Of a DNA stretch of 64,000 nucleotides, positions 1-12,400 are shown piece after piece; the first letter of the stretch is position 1; each line of letters starts with the position of its first letter. Both the position numbers and the translations under genes were made by a program. Below the pieces are notes generated by a model. It did no database searches and had not been told where the DNA came from. It saw nothing but the letters and a program-made list of their open reading frames with translations. Origin of the DNA: Mastigias papua (Eukaryota > Cnidaria > Scyphozoa > Rhizostomeae > Mastigiidae); NCBI GenBank assembly GCA_964019165.1, contig OZ025279.1:196001-260000 (forward strand). The letters are read 5' to 3'.

Positions 1-474
1 AGATCAGCCATACACTGACTTCCTCTTCAAATTAAGATAATAAGACAACGGCAGCATCACCCTTTTCATCTCAACCAGCAATGAACTGTACTTTTTCACT
101 AATTTATATTTCATTAAATTACAATTCTAATTTTTAAGTCCAAGAAACAAGCATCTACAAAAACTTAAGGATGACTCTGCGGTATCTTTAGAAGTGGAAA
201 GTGGAAAAAGCTAAAGTGGAAAAAAGACAAAACAAAACATTTGCAACTGATGTGGATAAACAAAACAAAAAATAAAACACTACATTTATACACAGGATAG
301 CCTTTTCAGTATATAAGATACTGCTATGAGTAAGGGTCCTGTGCAAAAGAAAATGCTATCAAAGTAAAATTAAAGGCAACAAACCATTATTGCACAAAAT
401 TCAAATTATCGATCTTCAGTTTAAATTCAACAAAATAAGGCTCATTCAATTTTTCAGTATAAGTGCACTTGAAC

Positions 475-3400
475 CTGATTCTAGAAGAATTTCCTCCAAT
501 TTTGTGCGCTTCTCTGAGGCAGGAATTTCGAGAATACTTTGAACGATATCTGTGCTCGCTCCTCCAACAAATCCAACAGTAATGAATAAATAATCATTTA
601 GGTACTCGGCGGCAAGTAACTGAATCTTTTCAGGAAATGTTGCACTTAACATAAGAGTTTGCCTTTCACACTTTGGAGGCATATTGGATGACCCAACAAT
701 TTCTCTAATGACCTCGTTAAAACCTAAGTCAAGCATACGATCTGCTTCATCTAAAATAAGGTATTGAATCTGAGACAATGAAACCTAGGACAGACAAGAA
801 CTTGAATCAATGCCCATTGCGCCAACGCAGTTCTAAATCAACAATGACATGATAATCAACAAGAAAGGTCAGTTAATATTTAAATAAACATACTTTCTTA
901 CGACGTTGTGGCACAAGCTTAATCAGTATGTGTGTGTGTGAGGGGTGGGGTTGGGTTGGGTGTGGGTGTGTGCGTGTGCGTGCGTGCGTGTACTTCAAAC
1001 AAATCAACAGCAGCGTGCACCACCCTTTCATGCTGAACATTTCTTATCGACCCTAGTAAACTATAAATCTTGTTTTGTGCCTGCTGAACTGAATAAATAT
1101 TGTTTTCCATTTTCCTCTAATCATGCTGTACAAGTTTTTCGACAATCTCATATTAGCAGAAAAAAGGCAAGCTATACTGAGTGAAAATTCCCTCAGATTC
1201 CATATTCCTTTACAAGAATTTACAAATTTACACTTACCTTTCCTCTGTTAATAAAATCGCTCAATCTTCCAGGAGTAGCAACAAGTATATCACAACCATC
1301 AGACAATTTACTCAACTGATGCGAGACATTCACTCCACCATAGATAACTATGATTCTTTGACTGCTCCCATAGGCAAACTTACGTGCTTCTAAGAATATC
1401 TGCACCGCCAATTCCCTTGTAGGAGCGATGACAAGTGCTTTAGGATATGCTATTTCACCAACATCTTGGTCATTGAACCCAGCAGTAAGTAAATTCGATA
1501 TCACAGGTAGAAGATAAGCAGCCTAAGAATTCAATGAAAAAAGATTACTGGGAATCAATAATAATTAAACACTATGTAAAAAGCTGTTCCATTTTCCTGC
1601 ATACGTTGTGACTCGCAGGGATTTTGTTCATCAGTGCTTAAAGTATAGAACTATTCAGTACTTAAAAATTGAAATCAAAAAAGATTTAATCTACTACCGT
1701 TTTTCCTGATCCCGTCTGTGCACAAGCCATAACGTCATTACCATTGAGAATTGCAGGTAAAGCGTGCTTCTGGATTGGAGTAGGTACATCATAACCAGCA
1801 CGACGAATATTTTCATCGCAAATTGAATGCAGCTTAGCGTCCCGAAATGAATCTATTCCCTGTGGTTTATCTTTACCAGTAACTTCCACAGGAATATTTT
1901 CATACTTTTGGAAATTTATTCCAGTATGTGATGTATCTCTGAAGATTTCTGATTCTTCCTCTAGAGGGGGTGGTGGTATGTAGGTGACCGGTCCTCGTGC
2001 TATAATGTTAATCATACATTAAGGAATGAAGAAAAACGAGAAAAATATTTTAACATAGAAATATTACACTAACAGCTTTGAAAATTTGAGCTCTCCTGGC
2101 ACTTCCAAGGCTTCACGGACTAAGTAAAATGATACTGCAGAATAATTCAAGAACTTACATTACTAGAATGCAAAAGAATGCAAATAGAATGCAACAAAGT
2201 CTTACAGCAAAAGACACATGGAAAAAGTTGAAAACTTAGAGAACCAATGTAGCAGAATGGCTGCTTCCCCTATAATACGCTTCGCACCAACCAAATGTAA
2301 ATCAAGTGAGTGTGAAGATGCACTGCCATATTATCCAGTCCGGAATAGAAGGGGGGTGGCAATAAGCGGGGGGGGTTGGAAAAAAGTCTCAAAGTAAATA
2401 AACGGGGGGGTTGCAATAAGCGGGGGGTGGAATAAGCTCCAAGGTGAATGTCTATGGGTGGGCTGTTATAAATGGATGTGGAGAGAAGATCAACATATGC
2501 ATTAGGTACAAATTCTAACTTCTTGAAAAAAATTTATTACGTTTATTACATATTTCTAGCATGCTAGAAATGGGTCTATCATCGGCGTTCATAATGTCAT
2601 CATCATTGGCACAATTGTCGGATGCGTTTTCAGTGTTTCTTGCAGCAATTACGCATTTCACGCTAGCATTTTTTCAGCGCAACAAGAATTCACAACGATT
2701 TACTTTCGCCGGACAATCCTTGGTCTGGTTGGGAAAATTTCCTCTTGGCTCAAAATTAATAAGCGGGGGGGTTGTAATAAGAATGTCCTGGTGTGCATTT
2801 TTCGAAAAAATAAATAGTCGGGGGGGGTGTCTATTCCGGACTGGAGAGTACTCAAACAAAGATGACAAACATCACCGTCATCTACGTACTAAACAAACGA
2901 AAAGCACAAATGAAACAACGCATCAAAATATCGTAACTTAGAGGAACGCACTTTGTTTGAATGGAAAGCTCTCGTTCATCTCTTTATCTCTGATAAAAAT
3001 ACCACTATCTCTAGTCTCGCTGCAAAAACAACAAGACTTTAAATCTAATAAGACTATTACCATGGAATACTACAGTATCAAAATGTAATACAAATATCAA
3101 ATTTCAAGATCATAATACTTTTCTCTAATAAGAGTAAATCTATGCCAAAAGGGTCCAGATCGTGGATCTCAGCCTATTTGAAACTGAGAGTTACTTCAAG
3201 GGCAATGAGTAATGCAAAGAGCTACCACTTTGATCACACAAATAACAAAGCCACATCGGTCTACCTTTACTTTTTAGAACTGGCTTGCAAGCGACTGATG
3301 AGGTAGTTGCGAACGACATGGTATCCACAGGCAACGGACTGCTAACCTCAGTCAAATATACTAGCCAATATTCCCCAGATTAAAACTGAATGAAACCCAT

Positions 3401-6400
3401 CTGAGCCTCTTAACTTATTCCTCAGACCAAAATATTCTTTAGATATCTGTGTGTCAAGGTATATGGAAATCAGCACTTCAATAAAAACAAGAGTAAAACC
3501 TCGTCTTCCTATCTTCACCATGAGAAGCAGCCTCTAGTCAAAAGAAATGGTCAAAAAGTAATGTAACTTGTATAGTGATATAATTGCACAGCAATGAAAT
3601 CAAGCCAACATAGAATGACTTAATACTAGTCACAACAAAAATTGACTTGATAATTAGTTGTTGCCATAAAAAAAGTCTGTATTAACATTTCCAAACTTGA
3701 ACCCGAGTGATGAATAATGCTTCATTTGCAAAAACGATTTAAACATTTTACGTTAGACTAATATAAATTTGTTACGTTTATTTTTCAATTTGCTTTATTG
3801 AACAAGTCCTTGGTTGATAATAAAATATCCATTCTGAATAAATTTACATGTATATATATTACTTATCACTACTATTATCGACAGAAAACAAAGAACCATT
3901 TTGAGGTGTCTGATCTTTATCAATCTCTCGATGATTACTTAGGGAATTCAGGGTAAATCATCTGACTCCCTTTTATCACTGTTGAAAGGTCTCAAGTTCC
4001 ACAAACCTACATCAAAACAAATAATGAAGAAACTCATGAACCACTGTCTTGATATAAACGCTCTGTTTTGGTTGCTTACCTTCTTTTATACGTAGAAATG
4101 GCAAATTATTGTACGACTGTACATGCAAGATATATAGAATTAGATGAAGTATCCAAAAAATTATAAATCGTAGATAAAATATTCTGATATAGCCTTTCAG
4201 GTTATATCAAAGTAGAAAACCTTAACTTGCATTAATCTCTGATTCGGTTCCAAGCATTGAACGAATAAGCGTTAAACACGAAGTACTACCATCACAATTC
4301 AATAACAATATTTCTAATGATCTAAAATGAACTAGAGTTCACAATATTATCTTGCATTTACTTTGGTCAAAATTGAAACGAAAAAGTAAGAGATCCCATA
4401 AACAGCATAGATATTGACTGCAGCAACAACAACCTAATTTTATGAATTGGTATGCCATTGAATCAATTTCATACTTTCCCACAAGAGATATCTAACGTCA
4501 CAGATATCTAGAGTCACATTGAGAATCTAACATATGTTCGGCATGAGGTAAAAATACAAGATAGCATTGAATTGGATGATAAAACATTTAAAGGTAAATC
4601 CTTGAGAGCACATTGAGACTTACTGGGGACTTAAATTATCCACCAGATCAACAAGCTCACTAATACCTGCTACGCTCAGATTCAGCAGTGGTCTTCAATA
4701 AAATCAATCTGGCTATGGGCTTTTTTCGGAATGGAAAGAAATCGATTACCAATTTCAAGCAGTGACTATAATTGCAAGGGCGGGTGGAGAAACGTACAAC
4801 AAGGAAAGGATGAGAAAGACTGAACTGACAAAACAAAATAACGAAAAAGTAATCGAACATTACCTTTGACCCCCCATGTCTTAGTAAATTGTTGTGCTCC
4901 TGCTGGTTGGCTATTAACAATAGCATTTGAATCCCAGGGTCTTCCATTAGCAGTAAAATCTGAGCCCCAGGGTCTCCCCTTAATCTCATTAGATTTTCCT
5001 TCTTGGGAATTACTTGAAAGTTGATTACGACTTCGCTCCATTGAACTATCTGCCTCGCTAATAACTCTCAATCTCTTTCCCATTAATTCAAAACCGTTGA
5101 ATTGTTCGACAGCGGAGACTGTTTCCGCATGCGAACTAAAGGTGACAAATCTAGAAATAATTATTATTATTATGAAAATCAAGTTCTTTTGGCAAATCTT
5201 GATAATTTACCCAGTTTCGCTAAAATATTTCACAACAAAGAAAGAACTGAACACGAAAAAAGCTTGTCTACAATCTTATGACTCATACTAATAAAACTAA
5301 TCAATATTTACAGCAAAAAAGGCAAAATCTGTCAAAATGATGATAGTGAAAAATGCAGCAAACATGTCCTCTCTATGAACTCCTCCATTTTATTGAATGA
5401 AAACAAAGTATTTCACAAAAAGTTTTGCAAAAATTGGATGCATTTTTGATGACATATTTGAAAGTCAAACCGGAAATGAATGACAACATTTGAGACACTA
5501 ACGGCATTTCCCGAGCAGACATGAGCAGTTCTCAACAAGAGCAAATGTAACTACTTACGCCAAAGTAATATCCCTGCCTTCTCTTGCTGGAAGAATTTTA
5601 ACTCGCTCGATAATGCCAGCTGAAGCAAACACATCCTTTAATTCATCCTTAACACAAATACGCAATTGTAAGAACAAAACAGTAAAAATCATTCATAAAT
5701 TAACATAAGTTAACATGAATCATATTGAGTAGCATATCATATTGATCTTGTATTGGTTCATCTCAATAATTACTATAGCAGTTACTAAATCTATTAACAT
5801 TCAAGGGCTATAAAAATTAAAGAAAGGAATTTTCCAATATTTTTGCAACCAACCTCCGATAGAGATGCTGGACAGGAAAGAACTTTGATTTGATTTGTAT
5901 TATTTGTCATACTTGATGAAGGGGGGTTGCCTTTCCTTCGGTCTTGTTGAGAAATATCTGTAGAAGATGAGCTCCTGTCATCTGTTTGTAAATTTAGCCT
6001 TTTCCCTTCAATCTCATAACCATTAAAGGTAGATAATGCTGATTGCATACTGTCTTGAGATGAGAATGATACAAATCTAAAACAATATAAAGCACATTTC
6101 TTCCAATTCAATTTGAACAGCACAAGCGGCCTTAACAATTAATACTGCATACTTTACTCAATTACATATGATAAAAACAACATGATTCTATTTAACATCA
6201 CATTTCAGACGCACTATCTACTGAAGATAAATGTTTTACTTCAATGGCACCGGCTTTAAGAATGTTCTTTCTTCTTTCAATTGGTAGTTTGCAAGGTTCC
6301 TCCAGTTTTCAATGCTTTTGGTATTCATTAATTTACTAAAACTGATCTGGTTTCTATTCAGCAAATATCTGCTACTAATATATTGTTTTCTAATTTACAT

Positions 6401-9400
6401 AAAGTTTATTTCATCTTCAATTTTGGTCGTGTTGTCTTGATCGCTGCCCACCCCTTGTGAAAGCGAAACATGAACCAAACCGCACTCAAAAAGAACCATC
6501 TTAATCCTAGAAGACCAACAATCGACATTCCTAACAACTATCTGTAGCTGTAACTTGTATGCTTTATATACTAACTTTTTTCTTCTAATTTCAAAACCTT
6601 AAGCCAAAATTTAATCGGGCATTTGCGGCATGTACATACAAAAAGAGATCTCCCACATTCACTTTAAACAGTACATGGAATAGGCCATTTCCTTACTTCT
6701 AGCACAAATCTACAAAAATTAAAATGAACCTTTTCAATTGGTTCCCTCCCTTCCCTCATACCCCAAAATTTCTGGCCCGAAGCATAGCATTGGTAGTATT
6801 CGAATGTCAAAGATTTTAAAAGCAGCCTCGGGTGCTCGACCATGGAACTGTGTAATCTTTAAGTCTACTGGTTTCATTGCCTTTAGACCTTGTAACACTA
6901 ATGTATCAACTGTTTTAGCCTATAAGTTTCTAGAGGATAGTGATAGTCCTAGATAATTATAGATGACCGTTTCGATCCTTTGACCACAAAAATAACGTTT
7001 TTCTTTAGATCAAAGTTTTCTTCCTTTGCGAAATATAATCACCTTTGTTTTACCAATATTTACAATTATTCCCCATTTTCGATAAAAAATCCTCAAGAAC
7101 TTCGATTTTCCTTTGAAGCTCAAGAATTGTTTCTCATAGAATAATGACATCATCAACATACACTAACATACATTAACATACATTATATCCAATAGAAACA
7201 ATCCTGCAGTTTCTGCATTTTGAAGCATTTGGTTCAGCTGTTCTATAAATAATAGGAATAGGTGTGGACTTAGCATACAACCTTGTCTCACACCGTTCCG
7301 TCCTTTCGGAACGGACGTTAAATTAGGGGTCCCATGCCTTGATGCGACATGTACAGTAGACCTAAATTAGCTGAAAACGCTAGATATAACAGCCTACTCA
7401 AAATAAAGTCCACAACACAACAAAAAATGGCATTTTATATTATTTCGTTGTTCCACTCATTGATATGGCACAAGAAAGCATACTAGTTGAGATTTTCCGC
7501 AACATTTTAAGACTCTTCGTCAAATGCTTTAGAAAAGTCAACAAATACAGTAGGCAATACAGTTTTCCCTCTTTTTGTGCAAGTTGTTTATGCGTTAATG
7601 TTTTCAGAATGAATAAATTCTCTGTGGTGCTTCTTGCTTTTCTAAAACCCTCTTGGTAATCACCGGTCAATTTTCTCTCACCCGTAAATGAGACTATCCA
7701 TGTAATTCAGATACCTGTGAATACCTTACGCTTGAAAAAAGCGAAATTCACCTTTAGTTGTTTGTATCACTTTTCTTTCACTTTTTAAAGATTGAAACAA
7801 ACACATCTCTACACCACAAGCTTGGCATACAGGTAAATATCTTGTTAAAAAAGTTTTCAAACGTAAGATTTCAGAAGATCTTTGTTAGCTTCTAAAGCAC
7901 AATACCTCTTACGCAATGTAATAGAATTAAATCAAAGAGTTCTTCCTGTTTATAAATGGGCAAAAATCATTAGAACAGAAACCTACGCCAATGTGGTATC
8001 TCGTCCATCTCTTGCGGGCAAAACTCGAACACTGTCGATATTGCCAGCCTTTGAGAAAACAGTCCTCAGTTCCTCCTGAAAACAAACCAGAAAGCAAGTA
8101 AGGAAAGTTGTGGGTAAACCGTTCTATTTGGAACTGCTTCCCATCTACATGATGTCTTGGAATCGTTCTGTGTAGAACCACTTCTTTCCACGCATTCACG
8201 TTTCCAAATTTCCAGCGTACGAATGGCTTCCAAAGAGAACCGTTCATGAGAACTATTGGGTACAGTTACAAACAGGACTGACTTTCTAAGTAGAGCCGTT
8301 TGAGAACAACTAACAGTTCTGTTTAAGTAGAGCCGTTTGAGAACAACTAACAGTTCTGTTTAAGTAGAGCCGTTTGAAAACAACTAACAGTTCTGTTTAA
8401 GTAGAGCTGTTTGAAAACAACTAACAGTTTTGTTTAAGTAGAGCCGTTTGAAAACAACTAACAGTTCTGTTTGCAACGGTTCCATCAGCTCCCGTGTAAA
8501 CACAAGGCTTATCTGTACCTGTTTCGGTACACGTTCCCGTGTAAACGGGGTATTAATCGTCACTAATTCTATCAAATATCTTAACTGCAATGTCCAATCC
8601 TGCAAATTTCAATTTTCCATGAATAAACATGGTGTGAATAAACATGGTGTAAATAAACATGGTGTAAATAAACATGGTGCAAATAAACATGGTGTAAATA
8701 AACATGGTGTAAATAAACATGGTGTAAATAAACATGGTGCAAATAAACATGGTGTAAATAAACATGGTGCAAATAAACATGGTGCAAATAAACATGGTGT
8801 AAATAAACATGGTGTAAATAAACATGGTGTAAATAAACATGGTGCAAATAAACATGGTGTAAATAAACATGGTGTAAATAAACATGGTGTAAATAAACAT
8901 GGTGTAAATAAACATGGTGCAAATAAACATGGTGCAAATAAACATGGTGCAAATAAACATGGTGTAAATAAACATGGTGTAAATAAACATGGTGTAAATA
9001 AACATGGTGTAAATAAACATGGTGCAAATAAACATGGTGTAAATAAACATGGTGTAAATAAACATGGTGTAAATAAACATGGTGTAAATAAACATGGTGT
9101 AAATAAACATGGTGCAAATAAACATGGTGCAAATAAACATGGTGTAAATAAACATGGTGTAAATAAACATGGTGTAAATAAACATGGTGCAAATAAACAT
9201 GGTGTAAATAAACATGGTGTAAATAAAAATATACGCCGATTCTTGCTCTTTTTGAATCTTCCATAAGCATTTTTTAAAAGTCATATAAACTCCAATAATT
9301 AATTAAAATACAACGTTAAACCTCTCTATTTGAAGGTAGTTTACAGTTGACGACTTGTGGTACAAAATACCAAAACATCTATTATATCAAATCTTGATCT

Positions 9401-12400
9401 CTTTTGCAAAAATATAATAAGTTGATCTGATAGCGATGATGGATAGTTTTCTTACGATGAATTTCTGAAATTGGTCGGATATGTTAAGTTGTCTAAGCAT
9501 TTTAATCAAAATCAAATCGGTTGAAAGTGAAGAAAAAACTCCTAAGGTGCTTATAGAAAGATTTATAAACGTACTTTATTGTACTGATGTAGTGCGTCAT
9601 GATCAAATTGCGATATTTCCTATCTTTACATGTTATGTTCATAGCAAGATTAGCTTCGTAACCGACAGTAAGTTCAAGAATATATAGACACTTATTATGG
9701 AAATTCACGATCCGGTCTTAAGTTATGTCCAGTAAAAACTGAGGGACACACAAAGCCTGGAAGATCAACGAACAATGATGCTCTATCAATGGATTGAAAG
9801 GTCGAGGTAAAGAAATGAAGGACTAAATCATGGCGCCAAGTGTAACGACCTTCACTAAGGTTAAACGTTGCATCAGGCAACAACATGAAGGAGAGACTCT
9901 GGCATCAGGCAAAAACTACAATCAGAGGTGGAAGAGAGACCCATTTTGAGAGATTTCTCCGAGTAGGAAGTGTATTATTGATGTATCTGACTATGACGTT
10001 AAAAATATTTTATGGCAAATTCGAATGGCCAGAAGACCAGATAGAGATGAGTTTCGGTAAGGAATGTGATATGGCAGCAGATAAGAAAGAACCCTGAGAG
10101 ACTAGATGAGACGACAATCTGTTTCCTTGATTGGAACGAAAGGCTTTAAGTACCTGCTTGGTGTCCTTATATCTGTCGTACTGTAAGTCTGTATGGGTGC
10201 TAGTTGATTTCCTAAGAGTCTGAATATCTTTGTTAGGTGAAGATTTAGAGAAATTACGAGAGATGGAGATGGAGATGATGGAGATGCCTTCATGCAACGA
10301 ATAATCTTGGTGATTTGTTGATAAGAAGGTGGATCAAGAAGCATGCACTGTACTCGAAAGTTGCGAAGCAGCCAGTGAAGGGATCCAAGAAGCAGGTTTT
10401 TTTTGAACGTGCAGTTATACACAAAATGTGCAGCTCTAAAAACTCTGTGTGGAGTTCTAGAGAGAGATCTTTGCAGATTACATTGTATATCTATTGAGAT
10501 AGATTCTAATTAAATTAAAGTGCTGTCAATATATTGTTATTTCCAAAAAGTATGGCAACCAAACATGCATACTTTCAGTGCTTGCTCATCAGGTGCATGC
10601 TGTTTATGCTTATATGAATTAAGGGCAATTCCTAAATAAAGTAGCATCAAGAAAAATGTGTTGTTCCAAATTTTCCTTAAAAACATTCTGCCAAGGAGTA
10701 GAAAAACCCTTATTTGGAGATCTTTCTGCAGTTAAAATGGAAACTTTTCTTCAATATTTCGTTTTAACCTTGGGTAGTAGTATCCTTTTTGCATTGTTAC
10801 ATGTGTTCTTTTGATGTCACTCTACAATTCACCAAAGCAACTGCTAAATCTCATACAGACACAGTTTGTAATAACTCACTTCTAATTTTTGCAAAATTAT
10901 ACTACAGTTCTAATCTCACAAAACGACTCCATGCTTTGACGAAGTTGCACACACTTTCATTGCATAAGGAAATGCCTATTAGCTACGGTGAAGCTGAAAA
11001 AGATTCTAAAAGGTAATTTCATATACCTCACGTAATTCCGCAGGCCAAGAGTATACTTTAAGTTGGTTTGAAGAAGCAGATAACCTTTTACCATTTTGCT
11101 GCTTAGCAGGACTTTCTCTCGAGACATTTTTTTCCACCTTAATTTGTTTTCCATTTACTTCATGATTATGAAACTGCCTAACTGCTGCATCCACTTCTTC
11201 ACCATTGGAATATGAGACGAAGCTAAAAATATTAGAGAAGGTTAAACTTCAAATATTAGCTAACATAACAACTAGTCCCCAAGCTAAAATAGAAACAACA
11301 AACGACACACAATATATAATAGAAATAGCACATTATATATAATAGAAATAGCACATTATATATAATAGAAACAGCACATTATATATAATAGAAATAGCAC
11401 ATTATATATAATAGAAATAGCACATTATATATAATAGAAAAAACTTAATACCAAATAGTTGTATCCCTTTCGTCCTTTGGTGGCAAAACTTTTGCTCTGA
11501 CAACTTCTCCAACCAATGAAAATGTATCTCGTAGACAATCCTTTAATCCAAATAAAATGAACTTAATCAAGAAAGACATACATCAAACTTATATTCACCA
11601 TCCTGATGCATATAAAAATGACATTTCACAAGCAAAAATCTCAAGACATTTCATCTACATGAAGTTCTATTGCAAATACAATGTGTGCTTCCCAACTCCC
11701 CACTTACAAAAACAAAATTCCAATGTTGCCCATTTGGAAGAAATATACACTATATGAAATTTTAGAAGGGACACGATGAAAAATATTGTAATTCTTTTCA
11801 GTTCTTTAATTCGACATAACCAGAAATTAAGACATACTATCCAGAATGCAAGACATACCGTTCTAATTTAGACATTTCCATATTAGACATAAACTTGAAG
11901 AACATTTCGAGACAAAGTGTCTCAGGTATTACAATATATGGAATTTATTACAATTAAAAGATATTCCATCCACTGTTGACAACTGAATTATAGTGCTTTA
12001 TCTCAAATTGTCTAAATACAATAAGTAGTAAGGGATCCTATAGCAAGTGCAATGTTGAGAGTCTAGAAGCATACACAGAGACAAAACAGTCATGGGATAT
12101 TAACTAGATAAAAATTAATATCGTCAGAAAAGAATACCGAACAGTCTTGAATGTGAATAAAAACCTAAGGATTGCATGCTTCAAAAAATCAAACAACAGC
12201 TGTACAGCAAGCATTGAGAGCAAATAACTACAAGAGTAACTTACTTCAGATGCATTGGCAGGCCAAGATAGCACTTTCACTTGGTGTGTGAACCAACTTC
12301 GATTAGTTTCAGCAGCATCTGAATGTTGTACCTTGTCAGACTGTTTAGCGAATGGTGTTGAATGTGAAATGGCATTTGCGGGACCTCCATCTTGGGACTT

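Noticed and set aside
1..474. Search for helicase motifs IV-VI before the window edge
   Set aside because: No minus-strand frame resembles the expected VFVETK or HRIGRTGR exons; they must lie outside the window.
8288..9226. CRISPR-like arrays
   Set aside because: The repeats are directly adjacent with no unique spacers, and the DNA is from an animal.
8448..9284. Long ORFs on both strands with NKHGV, TMFIY or HHVYL repeats
   Set aside because: They are products of the 15 bp minisatellite, whose unit has no stop in several frames. The array lies in an intron.
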